Assembly (NCBI GenBank): GCA_963737405.1
Contig: CAVTSL010000005.1
Coordinates: forward strand, 62,001 to 126,000
Length of the DNA stretch: 64,000 nt
Source of the DNA: JACCTU01 sp963737405
Lineage (GTDB): Bacteria > Actinomycetota > Thermoleophilia > Gaiellales > Gaiellaceae
Direction: 5' to 3'
The notes beneath the pieces are model-generated. The model saw only the letters and a list, made by a program, of their open reading frames with translations, did not search any database and was not told the origin of the DNA. The position numbers and the translations under genes are program-made. Of the stretch, positions 36,485 to 45,928 are shown piece after piece. Within the stretch, counting starts at the first letter, position 1; each line of letters begins with the position of its first letter.

Positions 36485-37605
36485 GGCGGGAGCTCGAGCG
36501 GATCGAGATCCCGGGCGAGCACGAGGCGCGCGAGCGTGCGTGGCAGCTCGCGAGCGCGGCCTTCGCGGAGCGCGAGCCGCACGCGCCGCGGCGCGCGTTC
36601 GTCAGGCCGCTCGTGGTCGCCGCGGCGCTCGTCGCCGTCGTCGCCGCGGCGCTCAGCCCGCCCGGCCGCGCCGTCATCGACAGCGTGCGCCGGGCGGTCG
36701 GGGTCGAGGCGGCGGACGAGGGCCTCTTCCGCCTTCCCGGCGGGCGGACGGCTGCTCGTCACGTCGGAGTCAGGTGCATGGGTCGTCGCCGCCGACGGAT
36801 CGAAGCGCCGGCTCGGGGACTACGGCGCGGCGTCCTGGTCGCCGTTCGGCCGGTACGTCGCGCGTCTCACGGGAGAACGAGCTCGCGGCGCTCGAGCCCG
36901 ACGGCGACGCGCGCTGGAAGCTCGTCGCGGCCGAACGTCCGGTTCCCGGCCTGGGCGGGCTCGCGGACGGACACGCGCATCGCGTACGTCACGGACAGCC
37001 GGCTGCACGTCGTCGGAGGCGACGGGCAGCGAGACGTCGACGCGGGAGGCGGACCGGCGCCGGGGCCCGTGCAGCCCGTCTGGCGCCCCGGCAAGCGGTT
37101 CGAGCTCACGCTACCTCGACACGAGCAACCGCGTGCAGACGTTCCCGATCGACGCGCCGGGGACGCAGTGGCGCTCGCAGCCCCTGCCCGACGCGCGGGC
37201 AGCTCGTCTGGTCGCCGCAGCGGCGAACGGCTCGCCGTCGTCGGGCACGACCGGATCGTCTTCCTCTCCGGCGCGAACGGCCGAGCCAGCGTCGAGCGAA
37301 TCGCTCCGGCGGTGCTCGACGCGGCGTATTGCGAGCGACGGACGCCTCGCCGATCGGTCCGCCGCGTCGGCGGACGCAGCGACCTGCTCGTCGACGGGCC
37401 GCGTGCGCTTCTCGGGAACCGGAACGTTCTCCGCCTCGACCTGGTCGCCCGACGGCCGCTGGCTGCTCGTCGGCATGGGTCGAGGCCGACCAGTGGCTGT
37501 TCGTCCGAGCGTCCGGCCCGCGCCGCGTGCGCGCCGTCGCGAACGTCGCGGGCGCAGTTCGACTCGGCGAGCCCACCACACGTCGCCGGCTGGTGCTGCC
37601 CGTGA
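36481..37605 (+). pseudogene. Membrane-anchored TolB-like propeller next to the ECF sigma factor, about nine +1 breaks
   Basis: Joined across frames, the gene encodes a short cytoplasmic N-terminus with HEARERAWQLASAAF, one transmembrane helix (PLVVAAALVAVVAAALSPPG), then a propeller with blocks such as LLVTSESGAWVVAADG, GAASWSPFGRYVARLT and STWSPDGRWLLVGM. Coupling to the sigma gene and the membrane topology suggest an anti-sigma factor whose outer propeller senses a signal. The reading frame advances by +1 nine times with no stop build-up, and the total length is a multiple of three, as nine insertions require. Consensus error is the simplest reading. Confidence 0.66.
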
Positions 37606-38550
37606 ACCGCCGCTGCAGCTCCTCGTCGGCGCCGTCGCGCTCGCGCTCGCACCGGAGGCGTTCGCGCGCCGGCTCGGCGGGACGCCGACCGTCGCTGCGT
37701 CACCGCGGATCTCGAATCGCACGTCGGTCGCGGTCGAGCTGCTGACCGGACGCCGGCTGCGCGAGATCGCCGACCGCCGCGGGACCACGGAGCATCGAGC
37801 AGGTCGGAAACCTCGCGCTCGTCGCGCACACCGAGCACGGCCTGCTCTCCGTGATCGACGGGGCGACGCTGCGCGTTCGACGCGTGATCAAGGGCTTCCG
37901 GGAGCCGCGCTACACGGCCGCGGCCCACGATGGACGGCACGCGTTCGTCACCGACTGGGGCGACGGAACCGTCGCGGTCGTCGACGTCGTCGCGGGGACG
38001 GTCCGCAGCCGGCTCGCGCTCGGCGGGCCCGCCCGCCACCTCTCGTACGACGCCTCGAGGCGGCTCCTCTGGGTCGCACTCGGCACGAAGGCGAAGCGTG
38101 TCGCGACCGTCGACGTCTCCGGCAGGCCGCGAATCCTCGGCCGCTTCGCGCCTCCGTTCCTCGCGCACGACGTCGGACTCGCGCCGGGCGGCCGCTCGTG
38201 GGTCACGTCCGGCGCGGCACGCGAGCGTCGTCGTCTACCGCGCGAGGTCGTTCCCTGCCGCCTCGTCGCCGACGCGCCGCCGCAGCACGTCACCTTCCTG
38301 AACGGCCTCGCGTTCGTGACGAGCGGAGACGACGGAACGCTCCGCGTCCACGACGCGAGCGGCCGGCTCCTGCGCACGAGCCGGATTCCGACCGGCTCGT
38401 ACAACGTCCAGCACGCGTTCGGCGGCCTCATCCTGATGCCGTCGCTCGACCGCGGGACGCTCTGCGTCGCCGACGCGCGCGGCCGCGTGCTCGCGCACCG
38501 TGCGCGTCGCCCGCTCGTCGCACGACGCCTGCTTCGTGATGACCCGCTAG
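37602..38550 (+). pseudogene. Secreted YncE-like beta-propeller, frame broken several times
   Basis: Joined across frames, a signal peptide (LQLLVGAVALALAPEAFA) is followed by a propeller. The long clean middle part (from 37851) has YTAAAHDGRHAFVTDWGDGTVAVVDVVAG, YDASRRLLWVALGTKAKRVATVD and HVTFLNGLAFVTSGDDGTLRVHD, typical of YVTN/YncE repeats. The final segment reads ARSSHDACFVMTR before a TAG at 38548-38550. The start GTG overlaps the preceding TGA. The genes from the sigma factor to here form one rightward run that continues into the peroxiredoxin ten bases further on. Confidence 0.66.
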
Positions 38551-38560
38551 GGTCGCGCGC

Positions 38561-39019
38561 ATGATCGAAGTCGGCGAGCCGCTGCCCGACGCGACCGTCT
38601 TCGCCGGACCGGGCGAGCCGATGGGCCTTCGCTCCGCGGCGGCCGGGCATCGCGCGATCTACGTCTTCTACCTCTTCGACTTCTCCGCGACCTGAACGAA
38701 CGAGCTCGAGCTCCTGCGTGACAGGAGCGCGGAGTTCGAGGAGGCGGGGCTGATGGTCTTCGGCGTGTCGCGCGACTCGCCGTGGACGCACATCGCGTGG
38801 TCGCAGGTGCTCGGCCTCGACTTCCCGCTGCTCTCGGACTGGAACGCCGACGCTGTGCACGCGCTCGGCATCGCGTTCGAGTTTCGCGGGATGCGCGACG
38901 TCGCCAGTCGATCGATCTTCCTCGTCGACGAGGGCGGTACGGTGCGCGGCGCATGGCGCTACGAGCCCGGAGAGGTGCCCGACTTCGACGTGCCGCTCGC
39001 AGCCGCTCGGGCGTTGTAG
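38561..39019 (+). CDS. Peroxiredoxin with in-frame TGA at the peroxidatic position (candidate selenoprotein)
   Basis: From the ATG at 38561 the frame gives 152 residues, of which number 45 is encoded by TGA (38693-38695). The residues before it, VFYLFDFSAT, and after it, TNELELLRDRSAEF, are the peroxiredoxin active-site loop and helix in which the TGA replaces the catalytic Cys. Later motifs LMVFGVSRDSPWTHIAWSQVLGLDFPLLSD and the active-site Arg in RDVASRSIFLVD are intact and in the same frame. A hairpin fitting the bacterial SECIS rules begins ten bases after the TGA. As selenoprotein it would reduce peroxides with Sec. Alternatives are a TGC-to-TGA error or a true nonsense mutation; nearby errors are insertions, not substitutions. 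Confidence 0.75.
38705..38740 (+). promoter_or_regulatory. Candidate bacterial SECIS hairpin
   Basis: GCTCCTG (38710-38716) pairs perfectly with CAGGAGC (38722-38728) around the five-base loop CGTGA. A lower stem CTCGA/TCGAG (38705-38709 with 38736-38740) can extend it across a one-sided bulge. The loop begins 21 bases after the TGA and has G as its second base, both within the published bacterial SECIS rules (loop 16-37 bases from UGA, G in the first two loop positions). Confidence 0.65.
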
Positions 39020-40464
39020 CGCTCGCCTGCGCGCTCTACCTCGCGGCCGGCGCGCTCGCCCTCTCTCCCGCTCTCCGCCATGCCGGCGACGAGCTCCTCG
39101 CGTACGGCAAGCCACGGCCGGGCGTCGTCACGCCGGGCGACCATCTGCAGACGACCTACAACCTCTGGCTGCCGGGACACCAGCTGGCGCACGCGCGCGC
39201 GCCGTGGCTCGACCCGTACAGCTTCCAGCCGGAGTCGGCGCCGCGGATCAACTTCGCCGGCTGGCCGTTCGCGATCCTCTTCGGACCGCTGCACCTGCTC
39301 TTCGGGACCGTCGGCGCGTGGAACGCGTTCGCGCTGCTGACGTACGTCGGCGCAGGCGCCGCCGCGGCCGCGTGGCTCCGCTCGCTCCGCCTTCCGCTCG
39401 GCGCTGCGCTCGTCGGCGGGCTCGCGTTCTCGCTCGCCCCGTACCGCTCGATCCAGACGTCCGGCGGGCACCTGCTCGGCGCGGTCGCGATGCTGCTGCC
39501 CTTGTCGCTCTGGGCGCTCGAGACGCGCCGCCGCTGGCTCGCGATCGCCGCGATCGCCTCGGTCCCGCTCTCCGGCCAGGTGCACCTCGCGCTCGGGACG
39601 ATGGTGTTCTTCCTGGCCTACGCGGCGGTGCGGCGGCGCCCCGGGCTCGGGATCGCCGGCGCGGCTGCATCGGTGCTCGCCGGGATCGTCGTCTACCTCG
39701 CCGGGATCCGGGGCTCGACAGGCGCCGGCGGCCGATCGTTCGGACAGGTCGAGCGCTACTCCGCCGACGTGCTCGACTTCGTCACGCGGCACGCCCGGCA
39801 CGGCTTCGAGACGTTCGTCTTCGTCGGCTGGCTCGTGCCGCTCGCCGCCGTCGCGGGCGTCGTGCTCGTCTGGCGGCGCGACCGCGGGCTCGCACTGACG
39901 CTCGGGCTCGGCGTGCTCGTTCCGGTCGTGCTCGCGCTCGGTGCGAACACGCCGCTGTACGAACCGGTGTGGGACGTTCTGCCCGGACTCAGACACACCC
40001 GCGTCCCGGAACGTCTCCTCCCGATCGCGTGCCTCTGCCTCGCCGCACTCGTCGCGTTCGCGGTCGCGCGGATCCCGTGGCGCTACGCCGCGCTCGTCGC
40101 GATCCCGCTCGTCGCGCTCGACCTCCGCGTCGACGTGTACCGGCCGATGGGCGCCGACGAGAGCAACCCGGTGTATGCGGAGCTGCGCGACGCGGCTCCC
40201 GGCCGCCTGCTCGAACGGCCGGTGATCGTTCCCGAGCTGCAGGAGGGAAGCGTGTACCTCTACTACTCGATGCAGGCGCCGCGTGAGCGGCCGCTCGGGT
40301 ACTCGACGACCGCGCCGCGATCGGCGGACCGCACTGCCCGTGCGCTCCGCCGCGGGCTCGACCCGAAGACGCTCGGCGTGCGGTGGATCGTGCGCTACCG
40401 GGACGGGAAGCCGGAGCGCCTCACATCCCCATCGCGTGGTGACAAGCTCGCTCTGAGCAGGTAA
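38953..40464 (+). CDS. Polytopic membrane protein, GT-C/YfhO-like
   Basis: The 503-residue protein has about ten transmembrane helices. A first luminal loop contains PGDHLQTTYNLWLPGHQLAHARAPWLDPYSFQPE, the type of loop that carries catalytic acids in GT-C glycosyltransferases and YfhO-like proteins. The C-terminal soluble region includes YAELRDAAPGRLLERPVI and VYLYYSMQAPRERPLGYST. It probably transfers a lipid-linked sugar outside the membrane; the substrate is unknown. The only usable start is the ATG at 38953, which overlaps the peroxiredoxin by 67 bp and gives a basic lead before the first helix. A start further in would need a rare codon. Confidence 0.72.
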   Translation: MALRARRGARLRRAARSRSGVVALACALYLAAGALALSPALRHAGDELLAYGKPRPGVVTPGDHLQTTYNLWLPGHQLAHARAPWLDPYSFQPESAPRINFAGWPFAILFGPLHLLFGTVGAWNAFALLTYVGAGAAAAAWLRSLRLPLGAALVGGLAFSLAPYRSIQTSGGHLLGAVAMLLPLSLWALETRRRWLAIAAIASVPLSGQVHLALGTMVFFLAYAAVRRRPGLGIAGAAASVLAGIVVYLAGIRGSTGAGGRSFGQVERYSADVLDFVTRHARHGFETFVFVGWLVPLAAVAGVVLVWRRDRGLALTLGLGVLVPVVLALGANTPLYEPVWDVLPGLRHTRVPERLLPIACLCLAALVAFAVARIPWRYAALVAIPLVALDLRVDVYRPMGADESNPVYAELRDAAPGRLLERPVIVPELQEGSVYLYYSMQAPRERPLGYSTTAPRSADRTARALRRGLDPKTLGVRWIVRYRDGKPERLTSPSRGDKLALSR

Positions 40465-40646
40465 TTCCTGTCTCCGAGCCGCTCACCGTCAGCACCCAGG
40501 CGACACCGGGAGAGCGCAAGCCCGCCGTGCCTGCCTAGACGGCCCGCACGTCGCGCAGGATACTTCGGCCGTGACCGGGCGCTCGATGAACCGGGCCGCT
40601 CGCGTCGCCTGCGTGGCGTTGTGGGGCCCGCGCTGGCAGAGGATCG

Positions 40647-43600
40647 ATGACGCCTGAGGTCAACTTCTCGTCCGAGCTCGCGGAGGCGCGCCGGCGGCTC
40701 GCTGAGCTGGAGTCGCTCGTCGAGATCAGCCCGGTCGCGATCGTCGTCATGGACGCCGACCAGCGAGTGACGGGCTGGAACCCGGCGGCGGCGCAGCTCT
40801 TTGGCTACTCGCCGCAGGAGGCGATCGGGCGCTCGATCGACGACCTCGTCCTCAACGAGGACCTCCGCGGAGAAGGCCGGGACATCAACCACGAGGCGCT
40901 CGAGCGAGGTCGTGCCGACCGGATCACTCGCCGCGCACGAAAGGACGGGAAGCTGGTCGACGTCGAGATGATGCTCGTGCCGCTCACGGTCGACGGTGAG
41001 CACGTCGGCTTCTACGCGATCTACCACGACATCACCGAGCTACAGCACGCACGAGCGCAGGCCGAGACGCTCCTGGCCGTAACGAAGGTACTCGGCCGGA
41101 CGCTGAGCCTCGAAGAGACCTTCGAAACGATCCTCGACGAGCTGCAACGAGTGGTCCCCTACGACAGCTCCTCGATCCAGGTGGTTCAGGGCAATCGCCT
41201 GGTGATCGTCGGCGAACGCGGACTCGAGGATCTCGGTGGCCTGATCGGAGTGGGCTTCGACCTGGACGACAAGACCAACCTGAGCAGTCAAGTCGTCCGG
41301 TCGAAGCGGCGACAGGTTTTCGCCGACGTATCGGAGAACCCGAGCTTCGCGAGCGAAGAACACGGCAGTGGACGCATTCGCGGATGGATCTGTGCGCCGA
41401 TGATCGTCGGCGACCGTGTCATCGGCGTCCTGAGCGTCGACAAGTTCGAGCCCGACTTCTACACCGAAGATCTCGCGGACCTCGCAACGGCATTCGCCGC
41501 TCAGGCGGCAACCGCAATCGAGAATGCTCGGTTGCTCGAGACCGAGCGCTCTGCGCGCCAGCAGGCCGAGACGCTCCGCGCCGCCGCCGAGTCGCTGGGG
41601 AGCACGCTAAGCATGTCCGAAGTCTTCGACCTGATCCTGTCGGAGCTGCGCAAGGTCGTCCCCTACCGGAGTGCGAGCGTCCAGCGGCTCGACGGCGACG
41701 AGTGGGTGATCGACCGCGGCTACGGCTATCCGGACCTCGACGAACTGGTCGGTCATCGCTACCGCGTGAGCGGCCCCAGCGATCCTGCCTGGCAGCTGGT
41801 GGAGCGGCACGGGACCGTCATCCTTTCAGACCCCGCCGCGCGCTTCCCGCAGTTCGAGGATGTCCACGTCGACGGAAGCATCAGGTCGTGGATGGCCGTT
41901 CCGTTGCTGATCGGCGACCGCCTCATCGGGATGCTGACATTCGACTCGTTCGAGGTCGACTTCTACACCGCCGAGCATGCGAACGTGGCGAAGGCGTTTG
42001 CTGCGTTCGCCGCCACGGCGATCGAGAAGGCGCGTTACGTCACCGAGCTCCAGCGGGCGCGCGAGGAGGCGGAGGCGGCGACGCAGGCGAAGAGCGCCTT
42101 CCTCGCCACCATGAGCCACGAGATCAGAACGCCGATGAACGCGGTGATCGGCATGACCGGCCTCCTCCTCAACACGGAGCTGATGCCTGAGCAGCGCGAG
42201 TTCGCCGAGGTCGTCCGCTCGAGCGGAGACGCCCTGCTTCACGTCATCGACGACATCCTCGACTACTCGAAGATCGAGGCGGGCAAGCTCGAGCTCGAGA
42301 AGGAGCCTGTCGATCTTCGCGAGTGCGTCGAGGGCGCGCTCGACATCGCCGCGCCGCATGCGTGGGAGAAGCAGATCGAGCTGGGCTGCCTCATCGACGA
42401 GGACGCGCCTGCAGCGATCGTCGGGGATGGGGCCCGCTTGCGGCAGGTGCTGCTCAACCTGGTCTCGAACGCGGTGAAGTTCACCGAGGAAGGCGAGGTG
42501 GTCGTCCAGGTCGATGCCGAGCCTATCGGGGCGAGCTCGTACCGTCTCGAACTCGCCGTTCGGGACACCGGGGTCGGCATCCCCGCGGACCGGATGGACC
42601 GGCTCTTCGCGTCCTTCAGCCAGGTCGACGCCTCCACTACTCGACGCTACGGCGGTACCGGGCTCGGGCTCGCCATCTCGAAGCGTCTCGTCGAGCTGAT
42701 GGGCGGGACGATGTGGGTAGAGAGCGAGGAGGGCGAGGGATCGACCTTCCACGTCGGTCTTCCCGTGGAAGCCGCGGAAGTACCGACTCGTGTGGCCGTG
42801 CAGAGCACCCTGCCGGAGCTCGCCGGCAAGCGGATCCTCGTGGTGGACGACAACGCAACGAACCGCGAGATCGTTGCTCGCCACGCACGATCGTGGGGCA
42901 TGGAGGCCATGTCGCTCGCGTCTCCCTCCGATGCGCTCGCTCGGATCGAGAGAGGCGAGAAGTTCGACGTCGCCGTGCTCGACCTGGTGATGCCGGAGAT
43001 GGACGGCCTGGCTCTCGCACGCGAGATCCGGCTGCATCGAGACGAGCGCGAGCTTCCCCTCGTCCTGCTGACCTCGCTGGGCCGGCTCCCCCAGGCTCAG
43101 TCATCTGGAGAGTTTGCTGTGCAGCTTGCGAAGCCGGTCAAGGCCTCCCAGCTCTACAACGCCCTAGTGAAAGCGCTCGCCGAGCACCTCCAGCAGCCGG
43201 AGACTGGCGGGCCCATGCCGGAAGTGGGCAAGCCGGCCACGTCGTCGTTGCGGATCCTCTTGGCCGAGGACAACACAGTGAACCAGAAGGTCGCACTCAG
43301 GCTCCTCGATCAACTCGGCTACCGCGCCCATGTGGCGTCGGACGGCCTCGAAGCGTTGGAGGCGCTCGAGCGGCAGCCCTACGACGTCGTTCTCATGGAC
43401 GTGCAGATGCCCGAGCTGGACGGTCTCGATGCTTCGCGGCAGATCTGCGAGCGCTGGCCGGCAGACGTCCGCCCGCGCATCATCGCGATGACGGCGAACG
43501 CGATGCCCGAGGACCGCGAAGCCTGCTTCGCCGCCGGAATGGATGACTACGTCGCCAAACCGATTCGACCGAACGAGCTCGCGAAGGCGCTGAGCCGCGC

Positions 43601-43988
43601 GCGGCCGCTCGCAGACACCGGCACACCACGCGCGGAGGGCGTCACCCTCGACGCGAGCGCGGTCGAGAGCCTGAGAGAGCTCGGTGGGAACGAGTTCGTT
43701 GCGGAGGTGATCGACACGTTCCTGAGCGACGCGCCCGCCCTCGTCGCGACACTGCGGACGACGTGCGAGCAGGGCCACGCGGACGGACTGCGACGGGCTG
43801 CGCACACGCTGAAGTCGAACGGCCAGACGTTCGGGGCCGGACGCTTCTCCAAGCTCTGCCGAGAGCTCGAGCTGCGAGCGAGGAGCGATGAACTGGACGG
43901 CGCAGCGGAGCTCGTCGATCGAATCGAGCGAGAGTACGCAGCCCTCGAGCAGACGCTCGCTGCGCTCCGCGCGACAGCCGCGTCGTGA
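40647..43988 (+). CDS. Hybrid sensor histidine kinase (PAS-GAF-GAF-HisKA-HATPase-REC-REC-Hpt)
   Basis: The 1,113-residue soluble kinase has a PAS domain (about 20-135), two GAF domains (about 145-300 and 315-475) and a HisKA with the phospho-His in ATMSHEIRTPMNAVIGMTG near 496. The HATPase follows (LVSNAVKFTEEG, DTGVGIP, GTGLGLAISKR). Two receivers have phospho-Asp in AVLDLVMPEMDG (about 780) and VVLMDVQMPELDG (about 920), and the C-terminal Hpt domain has its His in RAAHTLKSNG (about 1055). This is a complete phosphorelay in one chain. It overlaps the receiver-cyclase gene by four bases, which should be its output. No transmembrane helix is seen. Confidence 0.93.
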   Translation: MTPEVNFSSELAEARRRLAELESLVEISPVAIVVMDADQRVTGWNPAAAQLFGYSPQEAIGRSIDDLVLNEDLRGEGRDINHEALERGRADRITRRARKDGKLVDVEMMLVPLTVDGEHVGFYAIYHDITELQHARAQAETLLAVTKVLGRTLSLEETFETILDELQRVVPYDSSSIQVVQGNRLVIVGERGLEDLGGLIGVGFDLDDKTNLSSQVVRSKRRQVFADVSENPSFASEEHGSGRIRGWICAPMIVGDRVIGVLSVDKFEPDFYTEDLADLATAFAAQAATAIENARLLETERSARQQAETLRAAAESLGSTLSMSEVFDLILSELRKVVPYRSASVQRLDGDEWVIDRGYGYPDLDELVGHRYRVSGPSDPAWQLVERHGTVILSDPAARFPQFEDVHVDGSIRSWMAVPLLIGDRLIGMLTFDSFEVDFYTAEHANVAKAFAAFAATAIEKARYVTELQRAREEAEAATQAKSAFLATMSHEIRTPMNAVIGMTGLLLNTELMPEQREFAEVVRSSGDALLHVIDDILDYSKIEAGKLELEKEPVDLRECVEGALDIAAPHAWEKQIELGCLIDEDAPAAIVGDGARLRQVLLNLVSNAVKFTEEGEVVVQVDAEPIGASSYRLELAVRDTGVGIPADRMDRLFASFSQVDASTTRRYGGTGLGLAISKRLVELMGGTMWVESEEGEGSTFHVGLPVEAAEVPTRVAVQSTLPELAGKRILVVDDNATNREIVARHARSWGMEAMSLASPSDALARIERGEKFDVAVLDLVMPEMDGLALAREIRLHRDERELPLVLLTSLGRLPQAQSSGEFAVQLAKPVKASQLYNALVKALAEHLQQPETGGPMPEVGKPATSSLRILLAEDNTVNQKVALRLLDQLGYRAHVASDGLEALEALERQPYDVVLMDVQMPELDGLDASRQICERWPADVRPRIIAMTANAMPEDREACFAAGMDDYVAKPIRPNELAKALSRARPLADTGTPRAEGVTLDASAVESLRELGGNEFVAEVIDTFLSDAPALVATLRTTCEQGHADGLRRAAHTLKSNGQTFGAGRFSKLCRELELRARSDELDGAAELVDRIEREYAALEQTLAALRATAAS

Positions 43989-45049
43989 ACGCTTCCGCCT
44001 CTCCGCCGGGGACGATCCTCGTCGTGGACGACAACCGGGTGAACAGCCTCATGCTCAGCCGCGGTCTCGAGCAGCAGGGACATGCCGTCGTCTTCGCGAA
44101 GCACGGCGGCGAGGCGCTCGACCTGCTGCGTGGCCAGGACTTCGACCTGATGCTGCTCGACGTCCTGATGCCCGAGCTCGACGGCTACCAGGTTCTCGCG
44201 GAGCTGAAGCTCGACCCGCATCTCCGCGACATCCCGGTGCTCATGACGTCGTCGCTCGACGAGCTCGACAGCGTGGTCAAGTGCATCGAGATGGGCGCCG
44301 AGGACTACCTGACGAAGCCGATCAACTCGGTGTTGCTGAACGCGCGCATCACTGCGAGCCTCGAGAAGAAGCGCCTTCGCGATCAGCAGCGCGAGCTGAT
44401 CAGCACTTTCGCGACGAGGGAAGTCGCGGAGGATCTCCTGACATCAGGCTTCTCGCTCGGCGGCAAGCACGTCGACGCATCTGCGCTGTTCTGCGATATC
44501 CGCTCGTTCACGTCGATCGTCGAGGCGTCGGAGCCTGTCGAGACGATTGAGCTGCTGAACGACTACTACACGCTGATGATGGACGCGATCGGCGGGGAAG
44601 GCGGGATCGTCAACCAGATGGTCGGCGACGGGCTGATGGCGATCTTCGGCGCGCCGCTGCCGCGCGACGCCCATCGCCAGCGAGCCGTGCTCGCCGCGCG
44701 CCAGATGCTGGACCTGATCCGCCTGTTCAACGAGGAACAGGCAGCGCGGGACAAGATGCAGATCCAGATCGGTATCGGCATCGCGTCGGGGCCAGTCGTA
44801 GCGGGTTACACGGGCACGCAGCACCGAGCGACCTATACGTGCGTGGGCGACACCGTCAATGTCGCGGCTCGTCTCGAGTCGCATACGAAGGTCGTGAACC
44901 GGCCGATCCTGATCGACGAGCACACGCGGCGCGGCCTCGACGACGTGATCGCCGTAGACGCCCAGGGAGAGCTGCTGGTCAAGGGCAAGACTCAGCCCGT
45001 GAAGTTTTACGCCGTCCGCGTCGACTCGCTCGTCGCGGACAGCGCGTAA
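43985..45049 (+). CDS. Response regulator with class III nucleotide cyclase output
   Basis: The 354-residue protein joins a receiver (ILVVDDNRVNSLML, phospho-Asp in LMLLDVLMPELDG near residue 58, Lys in DYLTKPINS) to a class III adenylate/guanylate cyclase domain (about 160-345). Metal-binding Asp residues lie in ASALFCDIRSFTSI and VGDGLMAIFGAP. Later motifs are YTCVGDTVNVAARLES, with the transition-state Asn/Arg region, and VKGKTQPVKFY. It would make a cyclic nucleotide when phosphorylated by the hybrid kinase to which it is coupled (ATG/GTG overlap at 43985). A cNMP-binding protein is encoded at 31951. Confidence 0.92.
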   Translation: MNASASPPGTILVVDDNRVNSLMLSRGLEQQGHAVVFAKHGGEALDLLRGQDFDLMLLDVLMPELDGYQVLAELKLDPHLRDIPVLMTSSLDELDSVVKCIEMGAEDYLTKPINSVLLNARITASLEKKRLRDQQRELISTFATREVAEDLLTSGFSLGGKHVDASALFCDIRSFTSIVEASEPVETIELLNDYYTLMMDAIGGEGGIVNQMVGDGLMAIFGAPLPRDAHRQRAVLAARQMLDLIRLFNEEQAARDKMQIQIGIGIASGPVVAGYTGTQHRATYTCVGDTVNVAARLESHTKVVNRPILIDEHTRRGLDDVIAVDAQGELLVKGKTQPVKFYAVRVDSLVADSA

Positions 45050-45121
45050 GCGAGACCGCGATCTCTCAAGACGGCTTGAGCAAACAACTTCCGAGGTGGA
45101 GTTGCGAGGCGCCGCGAAGAT

Positions 45122-45907
45122 CTACATACCCATCGCGTGGTACCCGGAGTCGACGTAGAGCGTCGTCCCTGTCACGTTCTTCGCGTCGTCCGAGAGGAGA
45201 TATGCCGCGGCCGCGCCGACGTCGTCCGCGTCGATGTGACGGCGGAGCGGCGCGCGCTCCTCGACGATCGCCTCCATCGTCGGGAAGCCCGCGATCGATC
45301 GCGCGGCCAGGGTCCGCACCGGTCCGGCCGAAATCGCGTTCACTCGCACGTTCTTCAGACCGAGGTCCCAGGCGAGGTAGCGGACGGACGCGTCGAGCGT
45401 CGCCTTCGCGACGCCCATGACGTTGTAGTGCGGGACCGCGCGCTCGCCGCCGAGGTACGTCATCGTCAGGATCGAGCCGCCCCCGCGCGCCTCCATCAGG
45501 GGCTCGGCCGCGCACGCACACGCGACGAGGGAGTACGCGCTGACGTCGAGGGCCAGCCAGAAGCGCTCGCGGGGCGTATCGGTGAAGCGGCCTTCGAGAT
45601 CCTCGGCGGCGGCGAACGCCAGCGAATGGACGAGGAGGTCGAGCCCGCCGCCGAACTCCTCGCCGACCGCCGAGAAGACGCGCTCGATGTCGCCGTCGGA
45701 CCGGACGTCGCACTCGAGGACGAGCGGGCTCGAGACGCTCTCGGCGAGGTCGCGCACGTTCTTCTCGATCCGTTCGCCCTGGTATGTGAACGCGAGACGC
45801 GCTCCCTCGTCGGCGAGGCGCTTCGCGATCGCCCACGCGATCGACCGGCGGTTCGCCACACCCATCACGAGAGCGGTCTTGCCGTCGAACCTTCCGGGGG
45901 TCGCCAC
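45122..45907 (-). CDS. fabI: Enoyl-[acyl-carrier-protein] reductase
   Basis: The 261-residue protein is FabI of the NADH-dependent SDR type. The Gly-rich VMGVANRRSIAWAIAK cofactor motif with divergent glycines, the DLLVHSLAFA strand, and the catalytic Tyr and Lys spaced by six residues in PHYNVMGVAKATLD are typical. The C-terminal VNAISAGPVRTLAARSI and TLYVDSGYHAMGM are also seen. It performs the last reduction of fatty acid elongation. GTG start at 45907, 21 bp from the divergent subtilase start. The longer minus-strand frame beyond is antisense of the subtilase. Confidence 0.95.
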   Translation of the reverse strand: MATPGRFDGKTALVMGVANRRSIAWAIAKRLADEGARLAFTYQGERIEKNVRDLAESVSSPLVLECDVRSDGDIERVFSAVGEEFGGGLDLLVHSLAFAAAEDLEGRFTDTPRERFWLALDVSAYSLVACACAAEPLMEARGGGSILTMTYLGGERAVPHYNVMGVAKATLDASVRYLAWDLGLKNVRVNAISAGPVRTLAARSIAGFPTMEAIVEERAPLRRHIDADDVGAAAAYLLSDDAKNVTGTTLYVDSGYHAMGM

Positions 45908-45928
45908 GGCGGGGGACTCTAGGCTAGT

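Noticed and set aside
40556..40658. 28-codon frame before the hybrid kinase (GTG to TGA overlapping its ATG).
   Set aside because: No ribosome-binding site or recognisable sequence; could be chance in GC-rich DNA.
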